Positions 44,361 through 52,055 of a stretch of 64,000 nucleotides of DNA are shown here, one piece after another. Under the pieces are notes generated by a model. It did not search any database and was not told the DNA's origin. It saw only the letters and a program-made list of their open reading frames with translations. A program made the position numbers and the translations under genes. The stretch lies in assembly GCA_039187815.1 (NCBI GenBank), contig JBCCZI010000006.1:1-64000 (forward strand), given 5' to 3'. This stretch comes from Thermohalobaculum sp039187815. GTDB taxonomy: Bacteria; Pseudomonadota; Alphaproteobacteria; Rhodobacterales; Rhodobacteraceae. Within the stretch, counting starts at the first letter, position 1. Every line of letters begins with the position of its first letter.

Positions 44361-45710
44361 TCACAGCACCGTATCGAGCGCCGTCGCCAGTTTGTCCGTC
44401 AGCTCGCCGATCTGGTCGTCAGAGATGATAAAGGGCGGCGCCAGCAGGACATGGTCGCCGCGCTGCCCATCCAGCGTGCCTTGCATCGGATAGCAGATGA
44501 GCCCGGCCTCGAAAGCCGCCTTTTTCAGGCGCGGGGCGATCCGGCGGTCGGGGTCGAAGGGCGTCTTGGTCTCTCGGTCGACCACAATCTCGATCCCGCG
44601 GAACAGTCCGCGCCCGCGCAGATCGCCCACATGGGGGTGCTGGCCGAAACGGGCCTCGAGCGCGCCCGCAAGCCGTTCGCCCTGGACCTGCGCGTGGTCA
44701 ACCGCCCCACCGGTCAGCTTGCGCAGAACCGCGAGACCCGCCGCCGCCGCCGTCGGGTGCCCGATATAGGTGTGCCCGTGCTGAAAGAAGCCCGAGCCTG
44801 CGGCGATGGTGTCATAGATCTCAGCTGTGCAGAGCATCGCGCCGATGGGCTGATAGCCGGCGCCGAGCCCCTTGGCGATGACCGCGATGTCTGGGGCGAT
44901 GCCGTCCTGCTCCGAGGCCCACAGCGTGCCGGTGCGCCCCATGCCGCACATCACCTCGTCCAGGATCAAGAGCATGCCGTGGCGGTCGCAGATCTCGCGG
45001 ATCGCTTTGAAATAGCCTGGGGCCGGCGGCACGGCGCCCATGGTGGCGCCGACGACGGGCTCGGCCATGAAGGCCATCACGGTCTCGGGGCCGAGGCGTT
45101 CGATCTCGGCCTCGAGCGCCGCTGCGGCACGCAGGCCGTACTCGTCAGCGCTCTCGCCGTCCTGCTGATGGCGATAGGCGAAGCAAGGATCGATATGGCT
45201 CATCTCGAGCAGCAGCGGCGCAAATTGCTGGCGCCGCCAGGCATTGCCACCGGCCGAGAGCGCGCCGAGCGTGTTGCCGTGATAGCTCTGGCGCCGCGCG
45301 ATAAGGTGGCGCCGCTCGGGCTGGCCGCGCTCGACAAAGTACTGCCGGGCGAGCTTGATCGCGGCCTCGGCGCCCTCGGACCCGCCCGAGACGAAATAGA
45401 CCCGGTCGAGACCCTCGGGCGCCGTCTCGATCAGCAGATCGGCCAGCGCCTCGGCGGGCTCGGAGGTGAAAAAGCCGGTATGGGCAAAGGCCACCCGGTC
45501 GAGCTGGTCCTTGATGGCTGCGATCACGTCCTGGTCCCCGTGGCCGAGGCACGAGACCGCCGCGCCGCCCGAGCCGTCGAGATACCGCTTGCCGTCGCGA
45601 TCGATCAGATAACAGCCCTCGCCCCCCACGGCGACAGGCGGGTTCAGCTTGGAATGCCTGGGGAAGACATGGCTGGGCGCAGGGCTTGAGGGCTGGGCGG
45701 TGGCGGACAT
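44361..45710 (-). CDS. Class III (omega-type) aminotransferase
   Basis: 449-residue PLP enzyme. Family markers: 'YFVSGGSEGAEAAIKLARQYF' (phosphate cup), 'RRQSYHGNTLGALSAGG', 'LLILDEVMCGMGRTG' (PLP Asp) and 'AVIAKGLGAGYQPIGAML', which holds the Schiff-base lysine. It belongs to the diverse group that uses omega-amines, beta-amino acids or putrescine-like donors; specificity cannot be read from sequence. Start at ATG 45710. It is separated from the exporter operon by 84 nt, on the same strand, so it may be read through from the transporter. Confidence 0.92.
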   Translation of the reverse strand: MSATAQPSSPAPSHVFPRHSKLNPPVAVGGEGCYLIDRDGKRYLDGSGGAAVSCLGHGDQDVIAAIKDQLDRVAFAHTGFFTSEPAEALADLLIETAPEGLDRVYFVSGGSEGAEAAIKLARQYFVERGQPERRHLIARRQSYHGNTLGALSAGGNAWRRQQFAPLLLEMSHIDPCFAYRHQQDGESADEYGLRAAAALEAEIERLGPETVMAFMAEPVVGATMGAVPPAPGYFKAIREICDRHGMLLILDEVMCGMGRTGTLWASEQDGIAPDIAVIAKGLGAGYQPIGAMLCTAEIYDTIAAGSGFFQHGHTYIGHPTAAAAGLAVLRKLTGGAVDHAQVQGERLAGALEARFGQHPHVGDLRGRGLFRGIEIVVDRETKTPFDPDRRIAPRLKKAAFEAGLICYPMQGTLDGQRGDHVLLAPPFIISDDQIGELTDKLATALDTVL

Positions 45711-45794
45711 GGGGCGGGCCTTTCGTGGCCATTTGTGAGCCTCCCTACCCTAGGCGCGCGCCGCATGAAGCTCAAGTCGAGGGGGCGCCCGTGA

Positions 45795-47612
45795 TCAATC
45801 GCGGAACTGCAGGTCGTAGAGCCGGCCATAGAGCCCGCCGCCCTCACGCAGATCGGCATGAGAGCCGCTCTCCTGCACGCGCCCGTCCTCGATCACGTGG
45901 ATCACGTCCGCATGGCGCACGGTCGACAGGCGGTGGGCGATCACGATGGTCGTCCGGCCTTTCATCAGCCGTTCCAGCGCCTCGGTCACCACGGCCTCGG
46001 ACGCCGCGTCGAGCGCTGAGGTTGGCTCGTCGAGCAGCAGGATCGGCGCCTCGCGCAGCATGGCGCGCGCGATCGCCACGCGCTGGCGCTCTCCGCCCGA
46101 GAGCTGCGCCCCGTTCTCGCCGATCTCGGTGGCATAGCCCTTGGGCATCTTGCGGATGAACTGGTCGGCATTGGCGGCCTTTGCGGCGGCCTCGACCTCG
46201 GCATCGGTGGCCCCGAGCCGGCCCATGCGGATGTTCGAGCGCACATCGCCCTCGAACAGATAGGCGTCTTGCGCCACATAGGCGATCGCTTTGCGCAGGC
46301 TGTCGAAGGTCACCTCGCGCAGGTCCTGCCCGTCGATCCGCACGCGGCCCCGGCCCGGGTCGAAAAAGCGCTCGATCATGGCAAAGACGGTGGATTTACC
46401 GGCGCCTGAGGGGCCGACCAAGGCGGTCACTTTGCCAGCCGGCGCAACCAGGTCGATGCCGCGGAGCGCCGGCGATTTCTGTCCATAGCGGAAGCGCACG
46501 CCCTCGAGCCGCACCTCCCCGCCTTGGACCGTCAGTGGGCGGGCATCGGGCGCCTCGGAGATCTTGGGCGGGTTGTCGAGCAGCTTGTAGAGCATCTCGA
46601 CTCCGACCAAAGCCGCGGAGAGCGTGATGTTCAGCCGCGCCAGCCGCTTGGCCGGGTCATAGGCCAACAGCAGGGCGGTGATGAAGGAGAAGAACGCCCC
46701 CGGATCGCCCCCCGCGTAGACCACCCGCCAGCCGCCATAGGCGATGACCGCTGCGATCGCGAGGCCACCAAAGGTCTCCATCAGTGGGTTGGTCGCCGCC
46801 TGCGCCTGGGCGATGCGGTCGCCGCGCTCGCGCACATCCTCGACAGCCGCCTCCATATCGTCGCGCATACGGGGCTCGAGCCCAAAGGCCTTCACCACCT
46901 TGGCGCCCTGGGCGGTCTGCTGGATCGTGGTGATGATCTTGGCCATCGAAAGAAGCTCGGCCCGAGCCACCGCCTTGACCTTCTTGACCAACAACCACTC
47001 GCCATAGGCGATGGGCGGCCCGACCAAGAGCGCGATGCCCGCCAGCATCGGGTCCTGCACCAGCATCACGATCCCCAGCGCCACCAGCGTCAGCAAATCG
47101 CGGCCCATGGTGGTGACGACGAGGTTGATCGCCTCGCGCGCCGAGCGAGCGTTCTGGCTAAAGCGCATCGAGAGCTGGCCGGTCGTCATCTTGTCGTAGA
47201 AATCCAGCCGGTGGCGCTGCACATGATCAAACAGGCGCATCTGGATATCGGCCACGACCCGGTTGCCGACGCGGGTCAGGATCACCGCCTGAACATAGCT
47301 GGCGAAGCCCTTGACCGTGAAGATCGCGGCCACCGAGCCCGCCAGGATCCACACCATCTGCGGATTGCGGTCGATGAAGATGTCGTTGATCACATCGCGC
47401 ATCAGCCAGGCGCTGAGGCCTGTGGTGCCGGCCACCAAGGCCATGAAGACAAAGGCCACCGCAAAGCGGCGCCAATGCTGCAGCCCGTTCTCGCGGACCA
47501 GCCGGGCCAGCAGCGCCAGATCCGTGGGCGGCTTCTGCGCGGGTTTGGCCTCGCCAGCGCCGGGCGTGCGATAGCCGGCCGTCTGCTCGGCTTGCTGCGG
47601 CTCTTCGGTCAT
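45795..47612 (-). CDS. MsbA-like ABC exporter (lipid or lipid-linked glycan flippase)
   Basis: 605-residue half-transporter with six membrane helices (about 45-330) fused to an ATPase domain. Walker A GPSGAGKST, the signature LSGGERQR, Walker B ILLLDEPTS and the switch 'IVIAHRLST' are all present, as is the Q-loop. It resembles MsbA, which flips lipid A or glycolipids. The start is the ATG at 47612; no ribosome site is visible and the coding sequence directly upstream is the end of the glycosyltransferase gene, 30 nt away. Its position after glycosyltransferase and methyltransferase genes suggests it exports their product. Confidence 0.92.
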   Translation of the reverse strand: MTEEPQQAEQTAGYRTPGAGEAKPAQKPPTDLALLARLVRENGLQHWRRFAVAFVFMALVAGTTGLSAWLMRDVINDIFIDRNPQMVWILAGSVAAIFTVKGFASYVQAVILTRVGNRVVADIQMRLFDHVQRHRLDFYDKMTTGQLSMRFSQNARSAREAINLVVTTMGRDLLTLVALGIVMLVQDPMLAGIALLVGPPIAYGEWLLVKKVKAVARAELLSMAKIITTIQQTAQGAKVVKAFGLEPRMRDDMEAAVEDVRERGDRIAQAQAATNPLMETFGGLAIAAVIAYGGWRVVYAGGDPGAFFSFITALLLAYDPAKRLARLNITLSAALVGVEMLYKLLDNPPKISEAPDARPLTVQGGEVRLEGVRFRYGQKSPALRGIDLVAPAGKVTALVGPSGAGKSTVFAMIERFFDPGRGRVRIDGQDLREVTFDSLRKAIAYVAQDAYLFEGDVRSNIRMGRLGATDAEVEAAAKAANADQFIRKMPKGYATEIGENGAQLSGGERQRVAIARAMLREAPILLLDEPTSALDAASEAVVTEALERLMKGRTTIVIAHRLSTVRHADVIHVIEDGRVQESGSHADLREGGGLYGRLYDLQFRD

Positions 47613-47641
47613 CGGGTGGAGGTCATGCTGCGGGCCAGGGA

Positions 47642-48802
47642 TCAGCGCCGGAGCCCGACGGCGGGACGCAGGCCGCCACCGACCTGCTGCGCCTCCGCCG
47701 CGGCGGCCCCCGCCTCCCATCGCTTGGCGCAGGCCTGAAGAGCCTCGGCCGCCGCCGAAATGCGCACCTCGGCCCAGGTGAAATCTCGGTCGGGATAGTG
47801 CCCCGTCCAGTCGCGATAGGGCGTCGGCGACCAGGGCAGCGGGTGATAATTGGCAAAAGCCGGCCCGTACTCGGCATTGGCCGAGAAATCCGTGGCCAGA
47901 ACCTCGATACCAGCCTCGAGGCTTTCGCGAATATTCAGGCCATAGCCTTCGGCCCGGTGGAGCGAAAGATACACATCCGGCGCGCGCTGCAACCCGGCAA
48001 TCTCATCTGGCTCGAATTCGTGTTCGATGATGCGGATGTTGCTGGCGCCGCCGATCATCTCCTCAAGCTCGCCAATCACACAGCGCGTGCGCTTCGAGAC
48101 GCGGAGCTTGAGCAGCAGTACCCTGGTCGGATCATCGCCGAACGCCGCCTGCCAGGCCGCCACATGGGCCCACGGGTTCTTGCGCGCTGGGCAGGAGCAG
48201 AGGTCCATGATGGCGAGACCGAGGAAGGCGTCCGCAGGCACGCCAAAGGCGCTTCGTTCGAACGGCGTGACGCGCGGGGGCGGCGTGACCGCATGGGCCC
48301 GGAGCGTAACAGGGATATCGCCTGCGGCCGAGGCAAGAGCGCGCCGGCTGTACTCCGACGGCGTCCAGATCTCGTGCACCACGTCGAGAGCAAAGCGCCA
48401 GTCGCCGGGAAAGATCGGCGTTTCCCAGACCCAAAGCCCGATGCGCCGGGCACGCGTCAAGCGAGCCGGCGGCACCGCGGCCAGCAGCGAGGGATAGCTG
48501 TCGGGCGGCGACAAGAGGAAGAGCGTGCCGATCTCAGGCCCGCTCGGGTGCACCAAGGCCGGGCCGTCCTGGCGTGTCGCCGCCAAATCAATCGTCTCGA
48601 TATCGGGCCATGCCGCGCGCAGGCGTTCCAGCTCATAGAGCGCTGCGCGGCTGAGCCCGCTGGCCCCGGAGAAATCGCCGAGCGCCAGGGCAGGGCCACC
48701 GCCCACAGGCTGGGCGGCTTTGGCATACGGCGCGACGGCAGCAATGTTCTCGCGGATCCAGCGGCGGCGGCGCGAGGGCATCCGGATCCTGCGCCATGCC
48801 AT
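47642..48802 (-). CDS. GT4-like glycosyltransferase
   Basis: 386-residue GT-B glycosyltransferase. The start 'MAWRRIRMPSRRRRWIRENIAAVAPYAKA' and the loops 'ARRIGLWVWETPIFPGDWRFALDVVHEIWTPSEYSRRAL' (short parts) fit the group often found near capsule/O-antigen exporters; the donor end has 'LHRAEGYGLNIRESLEAGIEVLATDFSANAEY', with the ExxxxxxxE glutamates. ATG 48802 has GGAG 8 nt upstream. A TTG at 48997, overlapping the previous stop as TTGA, would add 65 residues of non-conserved, Arg/Asp-rich sequence and is judged unlikely. Same strand as the exporter. Confidence 0.82.
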   Translation of the reverse strand: MAWRRIRMPSRRRRWIRENIAAVAPYAKAAQPVGGGPALALGDFSGASGLSRAALYELERLRAAWPDIETIDLAATRQDGPALVHPSGPEIGTLFLLSPPDSYPSLLAAVPPARLTRARRIGLWVWETPIFPGDWRFALDVVHEIWTPSEYSRRALASAAGDIPVTLRAHAVTPPPRVTPFERSAFGVPADAFLGLAIMDLCSCPARKNPWAHVAAWQAAFGDDPTRVLLLKLRVSKRTRCVIGELEEMIGGASNIRIIEHEFEPDEIAGLQRAPDVYLSLHRAEGYGLNIRESLEAGIEVLATDFSANAEYGPAFANYHPLPWSPTPYRDWTGHYPDRDFTWAEVRISAAAEALQACAKRWEAGAAAAEAQQVGGGLRPAVGLRR

Positions 48803-48993
48803 GGTCACGCTCCAGCGCGCTCGGGCTCGGGGCCAGCGTCGGAACCGCCGTTCCGGGTCGTCGGTCTGCTCGCTCAAGATCGGATCCGTGTGTGACGCAT
48901 CGGATGCATTCGCGGTCTTAACCGCTTGGCGCCCGGGCGTCCAGCCGGCGCCGGGCGATGAGCCAAAGCTTTGCCCGGAATGCGGCGTGTCGG

Positions 48994-50139
48994 TCAAAGC
49001 GGCTCGGCCAGCAGCGGGCCGCCTCTCGACAACAGACTGGCCGCCATCCGATCGAAGGCGCGCACCGAGCGGGGCAGATCATAGCGATCTTCGACCCGCG
49101 CCCGCGCCGCTTGAGAGAGCGCAGCGCGTCGGTCCGGATCGGCGATCAAAGTCTTCACGGCCTCGGCGATATGGGCCACATCCGGGGCGGGCAGCAGGAT
49201 GCCGGCATCGCCCACCACCTCGATGAAGCCGCGGGCCCGGCTGGCGATCAGCGCGGCGCCCGAGGCCATCGCTTCGACCGCCACCCGGCCGAAGCTTTCT
49301 TCTCCTTGCGTCGGTGCCACCGCGATCTCGGCCCGCGCCATCCAATCCCGTACCTCGTCGTGGCGGGCATTGGTGATCATGTCGACCCGGTCGCCGAGCG
49401 GGGCGAGCGCGGCCTGCACCTCCGTCTCATAGGCCTCTTGGCCGGGCGCCGATGCGACGACAAAGACGGCCCGCCAATCGGGCGCGTTGGCCAGGGCCTC
49501 TGCAATGCCGGCGGCCGCCTCGAGCACGCCTTTCTCAGGCGCGAGCCGCCCGACAAAGAGCGCTATCGGCTCCTTTGCCCGATCCGCCGACCAGAGGCCC
49601 GCATCGACGCCATTGGGGGTCACGTGCACGCCAGGCCGCATGCCGGGCCAAAACTGATCAAAGCTTTCGCGGCACTGTTCACTGACAAATGCGACCGCCG
49701 AGAGCCGGTTGAACAGCATCCGCTTCCACTGGCCCGAGAACCAATGGCGCGGCGGATTCTGAAAGTTGTGCCGAACCAGTGCCACCGGCGTGGTCGGGAA
49801 CCGGGCGGCCAAGCGTGCCGCTGTCGGTAGATGCTGATGGGCGACGATCAGATCCGGCCTCTCCTCGCGCAGCAGGCGCTCGAGATGGCCCTTTGGCCGA
49901 CCCCGGGGCCAAAAGCGCGCGCGGACATCTGGGAAGGGCGCGTCGACCTCTTCGGCAAAGACCGTGATCGCATCGCGAAATCGGCTCCAGAGCGCGGTTT
50001 CGTGGATATGGAGATCGATGGAGGTCGCCGCACTGGGCGTAAAGCGCATGTTGCGCGGTGCGACCAGCGCGATCTTGACGGGGCGAGACAGCTCTATGGA
50101 CGGCGCTGGGCGCTCGGTGCTCAGGGCGGCGGGGCGCAT
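48994..50139 (-). CDS. GT4-family glycosyltransferase
   Basis: 381-residue glycosyltransferase: 'PVKIALVAPRNMRFTPSAATSID' at the N-terminus, 'DLIVAHQHLPTAARLA', 'VTPNGVDAGLW', 'IALFVGRLAPEKGVLEAA' and 'TQGEESFGRVAVEAMASGAALIAS', the complete GT4 sequence of motifs. The ATG at 50139 is preferred: a GTG at 50322 overlaps the methyltransferase stop (GTGA), but a consensus promoter lies inside that extension and its 61 residues show no protein-like conservation. Probably builds the glycan exported by the MsbA-like transporter. Confidence 0.82.
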   Translation of the reverse strand: MRPAALSTERPAPSIELSRPVKIALVAPRNMRFTPSAATSIDLHIHETALWSRFRDAITVFAEEVDAPFPDVRARFWPRGRPKGHLERLLREERPDLIVAHQHLPTAARLAARFPTTPVALVRHNFQNPPRHWFSGQWKRMLFNRLSAVAFVSEQCRESFDQFWPGMRPGVHVTPNGVDAGLWSADRAKEPIALFVGRLAPEKGVLEAAAGIAEALANAPDWRAVFVVASAPGQEAYETEVQAALAPLGDRVDMITNARHDEVRDWMARAEIAVAPTQGEESFGRVAVEAMASGAALIASRARGFIEVVGDAGILLPAPDVAHIAEAVKTLIADPDRRAALSQAARARVEDRYDLPRSVRAFDRMAASLLSRGGPLLAEPL

Positions 50140-50265
50140 GGTCTCGGCCGAATAGGGGGGTACCTCATCGGAACTGGCATGCAGGGTCCCCTGCTCTCGC
50201 CGGGCCCGGGGATCGGTGTCACCAAGGCGACCGGGCGTGTATGACGACTGTGTGACGCCAGTACC

Positions 50266-50294
50266 ACTACAGGCGCCCACGTCCCGGCTGTCAA
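50266..50294 (-). promoter_or_regulatory. Consensus sigma-70-type promoter for the glycosyltransferase (TTGACA-17-TGTAGT)
   Basis: On the minus strand, TTGACA (50294-50289) and TGTAGT (50271-50266) are separated by exactly 17 nt. The -35 is a perfect consensus hexamer, rare in this GC-rich window. Transcription would start near 50258 and give a leader of about 120 nt to ATG 50139. It lies immediately past the end of the upstream methyltransferase gene. Confidence 0.5.
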
Positions 50295-50318
50295 CCGTCC
50301 GCGGTGCGCACTGATTGC

Positions 50319-51380
50319 TCACGATGCACCGCCGGACTTTTGCGCCAAGAAGAGATGCGATCGGAAGGGACCGTGGCGCCCGGCGGCGAAGTCCTCCTGG
50401 ACCTCAAGCGGCACCAGCCCGCTTTCGGCCAGAAGGCGGAAGACCTCGGACTGTGGCAGCACATGCATCTCCATTCCGGCGCCCCCGGCCTTGTCCTTGG
50501 TGAGCGTGTACTCGTAGCGCCGTCCATAGGTCACCACCTGGAAAAGCGCAATCGCTCCGGGCGCCAGCGCGCCGAACACCTGCGCCAAGATCGCCGCCTG
50601 CACGGGGGGCGGATTGTGCTGAAGCACCATGCGGGTGAATAGAAAGTCGTGGCCGGCGGCAATCTTGCCGTAATCGTCAACGGTCGCCGCACGGGTCAGG
50701 GTGACGTTGGAGATCCCGGCGGCGGCAAGCTCACGCTCGGCGACCGTGAGGTGCGCGGCAGAGATGTCGATGCCGGTCACATGCTGAAAGCGTCCCGCAA
50801 GCGCGCGGGTCGCCCGCCCGACCCCGCAGCCGATCTCGACGCAGCGCCGATCCGCCGCGCGGGCTGCTGGCACACGCTCGAGCGCGGCGTCGATCAGCAC
50901 CCCTTCGATCTCGGCGCTGTCGTCGAAGGCCTGGCGGTTCGCCTCGAGCGCATCGGGCCGGAACGAGTCATGGGTGAGCACGGACCAGTGCGGCGCTTCA
51001 TCGCCGAGTTTCGCCCAAGCGCGGGCGACCCGGTCCCAAAGCGCCTCGCGCGCGGCGCCCTCGGCCGAGGTCTCGATCGTCCCGAGAGGCGGCATGATCC
51101 CGCGCGCGAGCAGCAAAGGCTCGGAGCCCGGCCGCTGGTCGGCATGAACGGGACGCCCGGCCTCCTTCGAGCGCTCGAGCACCGCCAGCGCCGAGGCCCC
51201 CATCAGCGACCGCGCCTCGATCCGCGCATAGAGCGTGGCGAACTCCGCGCTTTGCAACAGCATCTGGCGCAGCGTCTCGGGATTGGCGACCTTCTGGTGA
51301 TACTGCACGACCTTGGGGCTTTCGGGCGCCCGGCCGAGGATCGTGCGAAACATGTCGACGACCGTTTGCTCACTCAGCAT
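50319..51380 (-). CDS. SAM-dependent methyltransferase with an N-terminal DUF4214-like segment
   Basis: 353-residue two-part protein. Residues 1-50 ('VVDMFRTILGRAPESPKVVQYHQKV' and 'LRQMLLQSAEFATLYARI') match the 'Y/F..LGR.P' plus 'SxEF' pattern of DUF4214 modules seen in S-layer and glycan-linked proteins. Residues about 170-300 are a class I methyltransferase: 'RCVEIGCGVGRATRAL', 'VTGIDISAAHLTVAE' and 'LFTRMVLQHNPPPVQ'. The start ATG 51380 has GGAG 7 nt before it. Divergent from the XRE regulator; its own promoter overlaps the regulator's. Likely modifies a surface glycan. Confidence 0.82.
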   Translation of the reverse strand: MLSEQTVVDMFRTILGRAPESPKVVQYHQKVANPETLRQMLLQSAEFATLYARIEARSLMGASALAVLERSKEAGRPVHADQRPGSEPLLLARGIMPPLGTIETSAEGAAREALWDRVARAWAKLGDEAPHWSVLTHDSFRPDALEANRQAFDDSAEIEGVLIDAALERVPAARAADRRCVEIGCGVGRATRALAGRFQHVTGIDISAAHLTVAERELAAAGISNVTLTRAATVDDYGKIAAGHDFLFTRMVLQHNPPPVQAAILAQVFGALAPGAIALFQVVTYGRRYEYTLTKDKAGGAGMEMHVLPQSEVFRLLAESGLVPLEVQEDFAAGRHGPFRSHLFLAQKSGGAS

Positions 51381-51479
51381 TCTGCTCTCCAGCCCTTCGC
51401 CTGCCTCGCCGCCGCGGCCGACAGCCGCCTCGTGCATTGGTGCCACAGCCCACCGTTCCGGTTCACAATCGACGTGTAC

Positions 51480-51508
51480 AACATACAGTGAACTTTACAC
51501 TACAGCAA
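51480..51508 (-). promoter_or_regulatory. Predicted promoter of the methyltransferase gene
   Basis: On the minus strand, TTGCTG (51508-51503) and TATGTT (51485-51480) are 17 nt apart, a good sigma-70-type match in an AT-rich block. The -35 hexamer lies inside the palindrome at 51501-51517, so binding there would be expected to block or adjust this promoter. The leader to ATG 51380 would be about 95 nt. Confidence 0.4.
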
Positions 51509-51521
51509 AAAGCTGTACCCT
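51494..51521 (+). promoter_or_regulatory. Predicted promoter of the XRE regulator gene
   Basis: TTTACA (51494-51499) and TACCCT (51516-51521) are 16 nt apart on the plus strand. The palindrome 51501-51517 fills the spacer between -35 and -10, the usual place for a repressor site, which suggests that the regulator controls itself. Confidence 0.35.
51501..51517. promoter_or_regulatory. Perfect palindrome TACAGC-AAAAA-GCTGTA, probable operator
   Basis: Two exact 6-bp arms around five A residues, in the centre of the divergent gap between the methyltransferase and XRE genes. It overlaps both predicted promoters. A dimeric helix-turn-helix protein of the XRE type, whose gene begins 52 nt downstream, is the natural candidate ligand; this is inference. 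Confidence 0.5.
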
Positions 51522-51568
51522 ATCCATGATCGCTCAGAGCGAATCCCGCAAGGATGGGGACCAAGTCC

Positions 51569-51910
51569 ATGTACGTTCATAACCAGAAGACCAGCGAAGC
51601 CGATGTCCAGGCGCTGCGTCGCGCCGGCGGACAGTGGCTTAAAGAACTCCGCCAGAAACGCAACCTGTCGCAGCGTGAGCTGGCGCAGGCGGTGGGTGCC
51701 GAGTACTACACCTTCATCTCGCAGCTTGAGAACGGCCGTGGCCGGATCCCGCCGGACCGCTATCAGCAATGGGCCGATGCGCTTGGCATGCCGGTCTGGA
51801 CGCTGGTGTTTAATGTGATGCGGTTCTATGATCCCGTGACGTTTGAGATCCTCTTTGGTAAGGAGGGCGAGCATGCGAACGACCCTTCGCGGTTCGAGAT
51901 CCTGAACTGA
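51569..51910 (+). CDS. XRE-family helix-turn-helix regulator
   Basis: 113-residue DNA-binding protein. The five-helix XRE domain is at about 20-75: 'WLKELRQKRNLSQRELAQAVGAEYYTFISQLENGRGRIPPDRYQQWADAL' (read in short parts), with 'LSQRELAQAVG' and 'YTFISQLENG' as the helix-turn-helix. The tail 'VFNVMRFYDPVTFEILFG' ends the folded part. ATG 51569 has GGGGA 8 nt upstream; ATG 51554 has no room for a ribosome site. The stop TGA is followed by an open frame (+1) encoding Asp/Ala repeats, see that entry. Likely regulates itself, the divergent methyltransferase and perhaps the following gene. Confidence 0.88.
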   Translation: MYVHNQKTSEADVQALRRAGGQWLKELRQKRNLSQRELAQAVGAEYYTFISQLENGRGRIPPDRYQQWADALGMPVWTLVFNVMRFYDPVTFEILFGKEGEHANDPSRFEILN

Positions 51911-52055
51911 GGGGCGCGCTGGGGATTTTGACGACGCAGATGACGACGCAGATGACGACGCAGATGACGACGCAGATGACGACGCAGACCTAGAGGCGAA
52001 GCCGGGCCAACCGGCCGCTCTGAGGGCATCACTGGTGAGAGGATATCGGGCATGA
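51906..52055 (+). other. Hidden open frame continuing the XRE gene at +1, ending in an ATGA overlap
   Basis: Frame +1 relative to the XRE gene is open from 51906 to a TGA at 52053-52055 and has no start codon before the repeats. It reads E-G-R-A-G-D-F, then five Asp-Asp-Ala-Asp units, then about 24 residues. Its stop overlaps the ATG of the next gene (ATGA at 52052-52055), exactly as in other coupled gene pairs of this window. A +1 shift at the XRE stop would give a 161-residue protein with an acidic tail. It may be programmed frameshifting, a recent frameshift mutation, a sequencing error or chance. Confidence 0.4.
51930..51989 (+). repeat. 12-bp tandem repeat GACGACGCAGAT, five copies
   Basis: Four perfect copies (51930-51977) and a fifth that ends in C instead of T (51978-51989). 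The unit is a multiple of three, so copy-number change would alter length but not frame. In the open frame described above each unit encodes Asp-Asp-Ala-Asp. Spacing and absence of unique spacers rule out a CRISPR array. Confidence 0.95.

Noticed and set aside
48803..48997. N-terminal extension of the glycosyltransferase from TTG 48997 (TTGA overlap)
   Set aside because: The ATG at 48802 has a GGAG site at good distance and matches the usual start of the fold; the extension is Arg/Asp-rich and not protein-like.
50140..50322. Extension of the glycosyltransferase from GTG 50322 (GTGA overlap)
   Set aside because: A consensus promoter lies inside it, and the encoded residues before the ATG at 50139 show no fold signal.
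51930..51989. Tandem repeat as a CRISPR array
   Set aside because: Units are 12 bp and directly adjacent, with no unique spacers.
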